Shown here: positions 47,081 through 57,589 of the stretch, in pieces | Layout of the letters: the number at the start of each line of letters is the position of its first letter | Position numbering within the stretch: position 1 is the first letter of the stretch | From: Epiperipatus broadwayi | Taxonomy: Eukaryota > Onychophora > Udeonychophora > Euonychophora > Peripatidae | DNA: 64,000 bases | Assembly: GCA_028023455.1 (NCBI GenBank) | Contig: JAQFVV010000151.1 | Span: 1,085,001-1,149,000, forward strand | Reading direction: 5' to 3' | The notes under the pieces: generated by a model | The model's input: only the letters and a program-made list of their open reading frames with translations | Databases searched by the model: none | Told to the model about the DNA's origin: nothing | Made by a program: the position numbers and the translations under genes

Positions 47081-47086
47081 GTGAAT

Positions 47087-48680
47087 ATTGAAATGAATAA
47101 TCTATTATTCATTACAATAAAAAAAAATTTTTTCTTCTAAACAAAATATGTAAATTTGTTTATTAAAAAATGAACTAAAATGAGTATGCAAAAAACAGAA
47201 CTAACTTCTTATAAAATCAGGTCGTCGTCGTCGTCCCCCCCCTAAATCGGAAAGGAATTTACTTCACTCAAATCATGGGATTTTCACTATGCCTTGCGAA
47301 TAAAAAAGGAGGGTCACTACTAACAATATCTAAATCTAATCTGGAATACTTTTGAATGATAATTTGAATAACTTAGGCTGAAATGAAGAAATAGACATAT
47401 TTAAATGACAGCTAGAAATTACGAGACTATATTATCACCAATAAACGAACTTTTACTATTTGTCAGAAAGAAGTAAATGACAATTATTTTGTTTTGGTGA
47501 GTCTTATATTTAAAGCCTGATTTATAATTTTTTTAACTAATCTAAATTTGTAAATAATGTTTGTTATATGGATATTATTTTGAAAGAAACTGTCATTTAA
47601 AAAATAAAAAGAAATGAATTTGTAATAACTTCTCGATAATTTCTTTAAAAACATATCACATATGTATGTTTGAATTTTAGATAAGTTATTAATAAGAGGA
47701 ATAGGTAAAGAAATAATGACAATCACGTAAATGCAATGCACACATAGAAATTATGTAGGTCTCAAATAGTAATTATTTCCATTAGTCTCATTCATTCGTA
47801 GTTAAACTTATATTTGATTATTGAAAATTGTATTTTATGTAGATGGCTTTATAAATATGCAGTTGTTTGTTCAATGTTTAATAGTTTACAAATGTTCACA
47901 TCCATATGGAAGACTACATTCCTATCAGTTTAATGAGTTAGGATTGATCTCAGAATGAGTCATCCCTGTATAAATTATAGGGTTAGGACCAAAAGGCCAT
48001 CCCTTTATAGTTATTATTATATAAACAATCATGTTTAGGATTAGGATCTACAAAGACCATTCCTTATGATCATTATGATAAAGATAGCATTGATGTATTT
48101 CCCATATAGAACATATGTAAGTGTAAATGCTAGGAGACATAAATGTTTACATTTAGGAATTCATATATTTGCATACAATTATATTTAAGTTTATTAAAGG
48201 CAGGGTTAAAAGTATGGTGAATGTGTTATATTATCTATTAATATATTAATATTCTGATGTATAAAGATTAAACGACTTTGTTAAAAAAATAAATTGCATA
48301 CAATTAATGATTATACTTTGTAAATACGTTACTGTTACAAGATTAGTTAATTTCATTAAAGAAAATAAATTGAACACCAATTAATAACTAAATAAATTAT
48401 CACGTTTTCTTATTTTGTTTATAAATTTATTTACACCCATTGATTACGTAAGTAATATTTACTAAGGCAATAAACCTAAAGCATGTGCGGTTGAAAATGC
48501 AAAGATAGGGACCTTTACAGGTTCCTTTCTTTTCTTCCAATGCATAAGCTTGTGGTTAAGACCTGTAGAGGTCCCTACCTTCACATTTTCAACCGCACAT
48601 GCTTTAGGTTTATTGCCTTAGTAAATATTATTTTGTTTATGTAAGATTACTTGGTCTACCATCATTCATTTGGGAATAAT
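47087..48680 (+). mobile_element. Candidate 5' LTR, split by a family C palindrome
   Basis: Collinear and clearly homologous with 50430-51857 over about 1.4 kb after removing the nested 48449-48632 palindrome. The homology starts at 'tgaaatgaa(t/c)aatctatt' and stops at 'ggaataa'. It contains 'tatataaa' and 'aataaa' signals that could serve as promoter and poly-A site. Just after its end lies TTTTTGGTTCGTCCAGGAT (48686-48704), placed and shaped like a tRNA primer-binding site. A (GTC)n/C-run at 47221-47245 is specific to this copy. Confidence 0.65.
48449..48632. mobile_element. Family C fold-back nested in the LTR
   Basis: The left arm 'taatatttactaaggcaata' to 'gacctttacaggt' and the right arm with GACCTGTAGAGGTC to 'ttgccttagtaaatatta' are near-perfect inverted repeats of ~70 bp. 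The other LTR lacks it, so insertion came after the LTR element. Confidence 0.8.
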
Positions 48681-48899
48681 TGTAAATTTTTGGTTCGTCC
48701 AGGATGAGGGCTCCAATTTTCATCTGCCATTTGCCTAAGTTAGATGAAATGCTTGAATTATTTACTTCATTAAAAATTGTAAACTACTAAATATATGTGC
48801 TGTATGCATAGATAATGAAGCTAGAAAATATATATAATTAGACGCAAGATATTAATTTATTTTAAATATAAGAATATTGATTTATTTTAGCTAAGCGCT

Positions 48900-49430
48900 T
48901 TCAAGAGACTTCTTGCTGTCATACTCATAGCTGCTGTTGTTAAAACTGTGTTGTAGAAAAGAAAATTTATGCAAAGTGATGCAAATGATTTATGACTGCC
49001 ATTTTCAGGACAGGGCAAATCAGGCTTCTCTTCTATTAATAGACTTAGGATCGCTTGCTATATGGAATGCTTCTCTAATCTTGCGTTTAGCATCGTGTCT
49101 TTCTGAGCAAACAATGTTGGCAGATGTGGGTTTGAATTTGTGGCCTGTTATTCTTTTATGCTCAAAAAAAATGGAATTGCCTTCTTGTTTGGTTTTATTG
49201 CACAGGTATTTGTGCTGAGCCACTCTTTCGGTAATGTTGGTCCTAGTCTCGCCATAATGTGACCTGGCAGTTGGCTTGTGGGCAGACCATTTTTATACAT
49301 GACCCGAGGAGTGAGTTCAGGTGTGATTATATCCTTGGAATTATTGATAAGTCTGTTTGTTTTCAAAGATGAACAATATGTGATGATGAAGTCTTTAGAT
49401 AGCTGATTGTTGAGACATTTGACGAGGAGT
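48900..49430 (-). pseudogene. Penelope-like element C-terminus with GIY-YIG
   Basis: Minus strand, from 49420: SSLKTNRLINNSKDIITPEL and TPRVMYK (linker before GIY-YIG), a shift, HYGETRTNITERVAQHKYLC (YxGET...R-xQH), SIFFEHKRITGHKF, IVCSERHDAKRKIREAFHI, PKSINRREA stop at 49020. The Y-GET core and the H/GH turns match GIY-YIG of PLEs; the CxxC before it is lost. About 90 bases past the stop it keeps GCTATGAGTATGA, a CAAG/CTTG hairpin and GAAAGCGCTTAGC, as in the 7.1 kb copy. No reverse transcriptase part remains. Confidence 0.75.
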
Positions 49431-49650
49431 TGGATTTATGGTATCAGAATAATTGTCCAGACAATATTGTGTTGTGAAGAAGACAAATAAGTGTGGTGTT
49501 CCAGAGTATTCCAAGTGATGATCTAGCACTGTTGGTCATGTATTACAATTATAACTATATTGCACATAAGTTCATTGCATTTAAAAATTTTGAGGATTAT
49601 TAAAATGGAGAACAAAAATAAAAAGAATACTGCAAGCAAATAGAAAAAGA

Positions 49651-50025
49651 TTGTTTAGAACGTTGGATATGGACAATGCCCATCGAGACAGTGTCTCATG
49701 CAATCAAATAAAGCATAAAAACATTAATAAAGAAATAAAAATGCATGAGAATACTACATCATCACAATTAGACATGATGCAGATGATCAACATATTATTT
49801 AAACATATGAGATTAATGGAGCAAATAATTCAAACTATGGAAAATAATCATAAACATAATCAAAAGAAAATGCAACAAATAAACCAAACAATGGAAGATA
49901 ATCACAAGCGTAATCAAAAACAGATGGAGCAAATAATCCAAAATATGGAAAATAATCAAAAGTGGATCAATAAATTTTGCAAACCATTTAAATCACAGCA
50001 AAAATCAATGATCCAAAGCAAATAG
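49651..50025 (+). CDS. Coiled-coil protein with 18-residue repeats, gag-like, in LTR element
   Basis: A 124-codon open frame. Residues ~60-115 are three tandem 18-residue units starting MEQIIQTMENNHKHNQKK, MQQINQTMEDNHKRNQKQ and MEQIIQNMENNQKWINKF (54 bp period at DNA level), with the spacing of a helical coiled coil. The N-terminus is polar; it ends at TAG 50023-50025 and the next bases (EEEIEHKQVKLEE in one frame) suggest a longer original protein. Placement after the LTR and PBS suggests the N-terminal part of a gag protein, but no capsid or zinc knuckle is seen. Expression unknown. Confidence 0.45.
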   Translation: MFRTLDMDNAHRDSVSCNQIKHKNINKEIKMHENTTSSQLDMMQMINILFKHMRLMEQIIQTMENNHKHNQKKMQQINQTMEDNHKRNQKQMEQIIQNMENNQKWINKFCKPFKSQQKSMIQSK

Positions 50026-50429
50026 AGGAAGAGATAGAACATAAGCAAGTAAAACTTGAAGAAACAAAGGATCAAATCATGGATAATAAATAAGCTCAAT
50101 TGCTTTTAAAGCATCAAGGAAACATTAAATATGTGTGTTATATGGATGTATTGCATTTCTACAGAGATCTGCATAAGAATTTTACTGATCACCAACTTCT
50201 CTTACAACTGGGAAGAAATAAAACATAATTTTCTCCCACACCAATTGCTTCTCCACTGTTGCTATGAAAGAAAGTCTCCAGATAAAATGTAATATCAAAT
50301 TACAGCTAAACAATCTTATATCGGCCAATGGCTGGATAAATAGCTTATATAATGCTCAATGGACTTTTAAGAGAACTTTTAATAAGTACCCTACATTCAT
50401 TTTTTTTGTTGTTATTTTTAAGTTTGAGA

Positions 50430-51857
50430 ATTTGAAATGAACAATCTATTATTCATTTCAATAAAAAAAAAAGAATTTTTTTTCTCTTCTAACAAAAATT
50501 ATATGCAAATTTTTTTTTAAAAAAAAATGAACTGAAATGAGCTTACAAAAACAGAAGTAACTTTTCTTATAAATCAGTTTTTCCCCTCTTAATCAGAAAG
50601 GAATACTACTTCATTCAATAAAAAGGAGGGACACTACTAACAGTTTGCTAGATCTAATTTGGAACACTTTTAAATGATATTTTTAATAACTCTGGGTGAA
50701 ATAAATAAATAGGTATATTTAAATATCAGCCAGAAATTACAAGACCATATTATAAACATAAAAGGACTTTTAATATCTATCAGGAAAAAGTAAATGATAA
50801 TTATTTTGTTTTGGTGATTCTTAAAATCTGATTTGTACTTTATTTTAACTAATCTGAATTTGTAAATAATGTTTGTTATTCAGATATTATTTTGAAAGAA
50901 ACTCGTTGTAATAACTTCTCTTTTACTTGTTAATTTTTTTAAAAATAATTATTATTTATCACATATGTTAATCTTGTGAATTTTATATGTTATTAATAAG
51001 AAGAAATGGTAAAAAAATAAGATCATATAAATACAATGCACATATAAATCGATTAAGTCTTAAATAACTGTAATTAATATTTCCATTAGTCTCATTCGTT
51101 CATAGTTAAGCTTTTATTTCATTACTGAAAATTGGATTTTATGTAAATGGATTTATATATGCATAGTTGTTTGTTCAATGTTTAATAGTTTACATATGTT
51201 CACATCCATATGGGAGAATACATTCCTATCAGTTTAATGAGTTATGGATCAATCTCAGAATGAGTCATCTCTGTATAAATTGTAGTTGCATTAGATTAGG
51301 TTTAAAACCAAAAGGCTACTCCTCATAATTATTGTGTAGAAAGTTTATTCAGTTAGAGTTAGGACCAAATGGCCATCCCTTTATCATTATTATTATTATA
51401 TAAAGTTATGTTTAGGATTAGGATTTAAAAAGGACCATTCCTTATGATTATTGTGATAAAGATGGTGTTGATGTCTATCCCATATGGAGCGTGTGTATGT
51501 GTAAGTATTAGGAAGCATTCGAGTCAAAACAAATGTTGTATTTATGGGCTCATACATGCGCAGAATTATATTTAAGTTGACTAAAGTCAGCATTATGGTG
51601 AATGTGTTATATTATTTCGGAATATATTGATACTATGCTGTATAAAGATTAAATAACTTTATTAAAGAAATAAATTGCACATCAATTAATAATTTTACTT
51701 TGTAAATAAATTAGTTACACGAGTTGTTAATTTTATTAAAGAAACTAAATTGTACATCAATATATAAGTACACTTGTAAATAAATTATTATTACAAAATT
51801 TGTTACATTGTTTATATAAGATTGTGTGATCTACAATCATTCATTAGGAATAACGTA
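50430..51857 (+). mobile_element. Candidate 3' LTR
   Basis: About 1.43 kb direct repeat of 47087-48680. Shared landmarks in order: 'tgaactgaaatgag', 'aggaggg(a/t)cactactaac', 'aattattttgttttggtga', 'caatgtttaatagttta', 'agaatgagtcatc', 'accaaatggccatcccttta', 'gtgttatattatt', 'aaataaattgca', 'caatcattcatt'. The copies differ at many sites, which marks an old insertion. TG...CA ends and a target duplication are not certain. Confidence 0.65.
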
Positions 51858-52844
51858 TGTTCTCCGTGATTTAGCCCTGCATTACAAATGGGGTTGTGTA
51901 AGTATTACAGTATTATATTGAATAAAATATTGTTTTATATTTTGTATTTAATTAGAATTATTTAAGTATAGAAAACGAGACATGTTAAATCCTATTTAAC
52001 ATATATTCACATGAAAGTATATATAGATTATTGAATTTATTAAACTTATATATACACACACACATTTTTCTATTTGATTACTGTGTCTTGTGTTTACTCA
52101 TTTAGTATTTGTGGCTTTTATTATTTATTAGTCTGATTTCTAGAAGCAATTTATTTTTGTTTTTGTTTGAATTAATTTGTTTTGCTTTCAAACAGATGAA
52201 AACTGTTGAGAATATTGTGGAAAATAAAAAACTGGATACTTTTTTTTTTAGCAAAATAATATTCATCTTTATTTCTTTACTCTAAGCAATGATTCTCAAC
52301 TTATGGAACCACTGGTGATTAGTGATAGATTCATCAAAACAGGTTTATTGATACAATGTTTTATCATGAGATGTACAATTTATGAGCCAATATGCTCATA
52401 TATAAAGTATTAAAATGAACAACAAAAAAATTACAGGTATGAATATTAATCGAAAATTTTCAGTTAGGTTAAAGTGACTTAGGAGTCAAAAGTAGTCTAT
52501 TAACTCCCATGTCATCTTCTTGTAGGTGAATTCAGGTGTCAACCTCATGTCCCTGTCCCTCATTGTTTTCAATTTTTTTAATAGAGTTTGCCGAAGGTCA
52601 GTACAATTGGCATAAAATAGCAATGAGCATCTAATGAGACACATAGAATATGCTAAAAAGGTAGCACTCCAGACTACAGAAAATATGCCTGCATTGATTG
52701 CTTGCTTTAGGATTGCAATGAGTGGATACTTGATCAGAATAAACCTAAACTCATGCTTGAAACAGGAACAGCCAGACTGAAATATTTGATCATGCCATAA
52801 TACGATCTAACTTATTAGAAAAGTAAAATTAAAATAATCAAATG
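51858..52844. other. No gene recognised
   Basis: AT-rich spacer. The block near 52480-52800 is less AT-rich but gives no recognised translation. Confidence 0.4.
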
Positions 52845-52975
52845 GCTTTATTTCTCAGGAGTTCATAAGAAGTTCTTCTGGTGCTGGAGGCATGAAAATT
52901 GGAAAAAAATTCGAAAACCATAGAATCGGAGTCAGGTACTCTACCACCATACTAAACCATGAAGGCCATTAGAAA
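52845..52975 (-). repeat. tRNA-headed SINE-like fragment
   Basis: Minus strand: TGGTTTAGTATGGTGGTAGA (A-box region), TACCTGACTCC, and about 30 bases on a weakened B box GGTTTTCGAATTTT, followed by a tail with 'cttatgaactcctgag'. The tail phrase also occurs at 62775 ('gcttaggagttcataagaag'), where no head is visible. Confidence 0.5.
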
Positions 52976-53219
52976 AGTACATATACTTAGAAAGATTGAT
53001 AACAAAAAAAAAAAAGAATGAGGAATCAAAACAAAAACCAACTTAAAAATGAAGGGGACTTTGAGAAACCTAAAAAAAAATTGAATAGATGATAGGTCAT
53101 TCAGAAAACGGCTATTCCTATGATCATCAGAGATCAGTATGGTTAATGACAAGTAGTAATATTTATATATACACAATCATATATGCTTATATATTTGTCT
53201 GAGAATTTACGATGATTAG

Positions 53220-53325
53220 ATTTATTTGTAATTATATGTTATTTCCATCATTTAGTTGAATAATTAAATATTTTTTAGAAAAATTCAAACTTTATTTAAA
53301 GTTTTCAAATACATTCTACTATTAG
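53220..53325 (-). repeat. SINE-B tail fragment
   Basis: 'ttatttccatcatttag' to 'caaatacattctactattag' matches the tail at 38.93 kb. It joins the RTE relic directly at 53326. Confidence 0.5.
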
Positions 53326-53897
53326 TTGAATAGTGGTTTTAATACAGTGGATCATATCCAATTATTGAGACAATTTATAGAAAGAATCGATGAATATGAG
53401 TTGCCATTATGCTGTGGATTTGGAGATTATGAAAGGGCAGTTGATTCTACAAGCATTTTTTCAGTGATTAAAGCATTGGATTATCGAGGTCTAGACACAG
53501 AATATTGTCATATTCTGGTGGATATTTATAAAAATGCAACAGCAACAATTAGATTACATAATGATACGAAGAAGACTAACATTGAGATGGATGTATTCTC
53601 CAAAACTTTTTACACCAATACTTACTGCAATGTGCAAGAAAGATCATGTGTATTAGAATTGAAAACTAAAGGAATAAAAGTAAATGGAGATTATTTAAGT
53701 CGTGTAGATTTTGCAAATGATATAATTGTTTCTGCAAATAATGCTTTAAAGTTTAAGGAAATGTTGCAAGAATTATCAGATGAAAGTAAAAAAGTAGGAC
53801 TAAAGGTAAATGTTAAAAAGACTAAAGTAATGCTCAGTGGATTTTCTCAAAAGAAGAAAATAAAGATTGATAATGATGAGTTAGAAAAAGTTAACAA

Positions 53898-54138
53898 TTT
53901 ATAAATATATGCACTTAGGCACTATCCTAATATATTTACTGAAGCTTGGTGCTTTCATGGGCAGTGTATGAGGCCATATGTTGCCTCAAAAGCACTAAAC
54001 TTCAATAAATACGCACATCATCTCCAAAAGTGCTAAAACTTTGGTAAATTTGCAATTACTAATAGCTTTTCTTATGATAGTGCCTAAGTGCATATATTTA
54101 TAAATTACAGCAGTATAAGAAAAGTTGGTTACATTTTG
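53898..54138. mobile_element. Insertion with 28-bp inverted repeats inside the RTE relic
   Basis: 'tttataaatatatgcactta' plus 'ggcactatc' at 53898-53926, and the exact complement at 54076-54104. The host sequence 'aagttaacaa' lies on both sides (53888-53897 and 54139-54148). 34 bp lie between the right inverted repeat and the right direct repeat, so the element has an asymmetric end. No coding capacity. Confidence 0.75.
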
Positions 54139-54536
54139 AAGTTAACAACTACAAATACCTTGGTCAGATTATTACTACAGATGGTAACATAATGTATGAA
54201 ATTAATCATAGAATCAAACTTGGTTGAACTGCTTTTGGTAGAAATAACTTAATATTAAAAGGAAATATGCCTATATGTTTGAAAAGGAAGATTTTTAATA
54301 AATGTGCTCGCTCATGGATGTGAGGCTTGGACACTTAACAAAAGAGCAATACAGAGGCATCTCAATAAAGTATGGAGAGAAGCATGTTAGGAGTAACAAG
54401 AAGAGATTGAAAACAAAATATGTAGATAAGAGAACAAACAGGTGTTACTGACATCGTTGAAAGAATTAAGAGATTGAACTGGAGTTGGGCTGAGCATATT
54501 GCTAGAAGAGATAATAATAGATGGACAGTTGAAATC

Positions 54537-54681
54537 TTAAACTGCATTATACACCATGTATATGATATATTGAAAGTATGCTTGACAGTAATAAAGCTAA
54601 ATATTAAAAAAACCAATTTTTCTGCGAGTATATTCATTTATCAAATATTACAGTTGCTCATAAAAGCAGAAAATTAATAGA
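54537..54681. mobile_element. 145-bp insertion with 10-bp direct repeats
   Basis: 'agttgaaatc' occurs at 54527-54536 and again at 54682-54691 and interrupts the RTE frame at WTVEI. The inserted 145 bp is AT-rich ('caccatgtatatgatata') and matches no other family in the window by eye. Confidence 0.6.
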
Positions 54682-54869
54682 AGTTGAAATCCACAAGAGA
54701 TTTAAGAACCTAGAAAGAGACCATATGTGAGATAGATGGATGAAATAAGGAAGTGTGTGAGCGTGGAGAAGAGAGGATAGAGATCAGAAAAAATGGATTG
54801 AACTTGGTGAGATCTTTATCCTGCAGTGGATAGATAATGGTTGAAAATAATAATAATGATTAGAAATAG

Positions 54870-55330
54870 CACACATTATACAACACATTTTAAATGGTAT
54901 ATTCTCTCTTGCTCAAACGTTGATGATTTGACCAATAGCAATCCTAGCATGGAATCAAATCAGACACTTCTCAATTTATGAGAAATAAATTTAGAGTTAT
55001 GCTCTAAACAAGTAGGCAAAGCCTTACCTTAAATTTAGTATTCATGAATCTAAAGGTCATCGGTTTGATTCATACATCTAAATGTTGGCGGTTTGATTCC
55101 CCATGCTAGTACTGCCACTGAGCCAGGTCAGTAACACCTGAAAATGAATCTATTATCACTGAAAATGTTGTTATATACTAATCTGTGTGCTATTACAAAC
55201 AGTTTATATTTGAGGAGTTTAAATAAAGTGTGAATATCTCTAAAATCATTTTATTAGCAATTAAAGCTATATGATAGAAGTAATCCAACATATAATTACA
55301 AATACTCATTTATAGCTTATATAATAAATA
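54870..55330. repeat. SINE-B, head-to-head inverted pair
   Basis: The left member (54870-55015) is short and reversed; the right member (55016-55330) is nearly complete, with 'catgctagtactgccactga' after a B-box-like 'ggtttgattcccc', and the tail 'gtgctattacaaacag'. The head of the right member holds a small internal duplication of the B-box region. Confidence 0.65.
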
Positions 55331-56339
55331 TTCAAACAAAGGATAAATATATCTACACCTCAAATCAATCTCCAAGTAGGTAAACATGCCGTCGAATGCA
55401 TGTATATTTATTCTTCTAACTATAAATATATATTACGTATATGTGTATGGTTATTATTATACCACTGGTGGTTTTATTACTAAATATTTGAGAACAATTG
55501 AGTAAATGTCACTACCTCCATTAATAAAGGTTACACTAAAGATAACAGATATTTCTGATTGCCATGGCAACATGAAACATCTTCAGACTGAAGACAGTTC
55601 ATATTTATCAAGAACTCAACTAAGTCTCCAAGCTCTCATTAGAAACATTCCTGACTTGGCCTGGTTTTAATCTTCCCAGAATTTAAATGTAGGAGCTGTA
55701 AAAATAATAAGAATTTACCTGATAGCTTAAAAGAAAATCTAAAATATTTTTTTTTACAGAAAAAAATAAATAGATAACTATTTTAATTCATAAAAATTAC
55801 TAGAAAATAAATGAACCGGAACTGCGAAATTTTTTTTTATGGATTAATTCATTCAGTGTTAAAAGAAAGTCAAATAGTTTCTTTTCTTTTTTCCCAACAA
55901 TATATTTATTTGTTAGTATATATGTATTGTATGTCTACAGAGAAAAAAAAATCAACTTATAAACTAATATACATTACTATGAATGTATATGTGACGTGCC
56001 GCGCGCGTGTGTATAAATATATTAATTCGTACACGTAAGTGCTTTGTGATAATTGATAATGGGTATCTATTTTCAGGTCTCAGAAGATAAAATTGTTTAA
56101 ACTGTCAATGTTTCTGTATGGGTCAATTGAACAAGCTTATACCCTAAGATGAGCTATTTAAGGGTAGAGCATTCAATTTGCTAATCAGACCAGTAGTCAG
56201 TAAATGGGTATCTCACTATTCTCAGCTCTCAACTAATAAGTAAAACAAAACAAAAAAATGTTGAAATTATCACTGATATTTTTTGGGATCTATTGGATAA
56301 ATCTATCCAGTTGTTCGCTATTTACAGTTATTATACTTT
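55331..56339. other. No gene recognised
   Basis: AT-rich. A CTGAAGA-stem-GAAA-like motif at 55541-55595 on the minus strand (TTGCC/GGCAA hairpin) is a weak member of the 10.68 kb set. A short purine-pyrimidine CpG run lies at 55998-56008. Confidence 0.4.
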
Positions 56340-56635
56340 TTACACAGACGGTAAACTCTCCATACAGTTGCGCCACCAGTGCCAGTCAGAGTAATCAATG
56401 GACGATCTCAGATCCAATGTTCCTCACTGATGAACGTCACAAGTTGGAAACTAGTCTGGGGATACTGGATAAGTAGACACTAGATAGGGATTTTATGCAC
56501 AGACCTTCTTGCATCCACTGATTACTCTAGCTTGCATTGGTGGCGCTACTGTATGGAGAGTTTAGCCTCTGTGTAAACAGCTTGTGCAAGCATAAAAATG
56601 GTGGTCAGGTGATGTTTAGTGGTTTATAATCAATC
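56340..56635. repeat. Rep-A, inverted pair
   Basis: The short left arm (56350-56402) reads minus; the right arm (56403-56635) reads plus and ends 'gtttagtggttta', complementary to the outer end of other copies. The intact end shows terminal inverted repeats of about 18 bp. Confidence 0.75.
56421..56462 (+). ncRNA. Hammerhead-ribozyme-like core in Rep-A
   Basis: TCCTCA (56421-56426), CTGATGA (56427-56433), hairpin AC-gtcacaa-GT, GAAA (56447-56450), ACTAGT, C (56456), TGGGGATA. Stem I and stem III perfect; stem II weak. Confidence 0.55.
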
Positions 56636-56639
56636 CTCA

Positions 56640-57589
56640 TAGAGAATATTTTATGAATTTATGTAGGAGCCAGGCACAATCATTGGAAAGTTACAACCAC
56701 CATTTAGAGCTCTCGTGACTATTACAAAAGTAAAGCAAATAAGATAAGCACTGATGTAAAAATTTTAAAAGGTGCAAAGTTTGAAGTATATTTGTCCATT
56801 TTATAAAAGTAGATTCATGAGGAAATAAATTAAGAAGATGATACTGATTTAGGGCTTAAAAAATCTAAAAAGAAATAAGTAAGTCCTTTAATAATATCCA
56901 TACTTTTCATGATTCCCGATCACCATGAATATTATCAATGACCATTGTTATCAAGTATTGAATAAGAAAAAGAAAATGGTAATCCAATATTTATCAATTC
57001 CAATAAAAAAAAAATTCTACCTTTTTAGGGTCTGTAATTAAGAGAAAGAAAATCTTTTACCACAAATCAGCACATCTTCTCTCATCCAAGAATTCATATA
57101 GCCAGAAATAAAGTATGAGATTAGTAACTGAGCTTACTAGCTAATAGTAAAATTAACTCTGATTATTTACATGGATATATGTCCTCAATTTCCATGATTT
57201 ATATTATAATAAATTCTAAAAATATTAAACATACATAACTTTCTGGGCAAGATGAATAATTTATTCACAAGATGTTTAGAGAAAATGTCAATCTTCTGAA
57301 TCCTCATTCCTATAAAAAAAAAATAGCTATCTGGGTTTAAATCCTTGTAACAATGTAGATGAAAAGTGAAAGAGAATCTCCTTTTTTATATAATTAAACT
57401 CACAACAAAAGAGATATTATAAGTTACTAGAAAAAAACTTATTTAGCCTAGGGGTTGTCAATTAGCAATTAGTGGTTTCTTAGAAATATCAATAGTAAAG
57501 TTATCTTGTTATTTACATGGATATAATCCCTCAATTTCCATTACTTACATCATAATAAATCCATGAACATATTAATTTAATGAGATTAA
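56640..57589. repeat. Spacer with a ~345 bp-spaced direct repeat
   Basis: 'ttatttacatggatata' followed by 'cctcaatttccat' occurs at about 57165 and 57509, each next to 'agtaaa(a/g)tta'. The rest is AT-rich with no motif. Confidence 0.5.

Larger units (their letters stand above)
48691..50429 (+). mobile_element. Internal region of the LTR element, mostly deleted
   Basis: Lies between the two direct repeats. It contains a PBS-like start, a PLE fragment in reverse orientation (48900-49430) and one coiled-coil frame (49651-50025). No protease, reverse transcriptase, RNase H or integrase motif is visible, so the element is not autonomous. Confidence 0.55.
53326..54860 (+). pseudogene. RTE-like LINE relic, best-preserved reverse transcriptase
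   Basis: Open for 192 codons (53326-53904): SGFNTVDHIQLLRQFIERID, ELPLCCGFGDYERAVDS (box A, GDYERAVDS for the usual VDYEKAFDS), ATATIRLHNDTKKTNIEM, then a gap where GVRQGD should be (DVFSKTFYTN instead), INGDYLSRVDFANDIIVS (catalytic FADD changed to FAND), and KKVGLKVNVKKTKVMLSG (thumb). After a nested insertion it resumes at 54139 (VNNYKYLGQIITTDGNIMYE), CLKRKIFNKC, TLNKRAIQR, LNWSWAEHIARRDNNRWTVE near 54475-54535, a second insertion, and the 3' end 'cctgcagtggata'. Active-site change and box B loss make it dead. 5'-truncated at 53326. Confidence 0.8.

Noticed and set aside
48937-49218. 93-codon plus-strand frame as a gene
   Set aside because: Antisense shadow of the PLE fragment on the minus strand.
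47087-51857. Simple segmental duplication instead of LTRs
   Set aside because: Not excluded, but homology begins and ends sharply, with a PBS-like sequence immediately after the left copy and a gag-like frame on the same strand.
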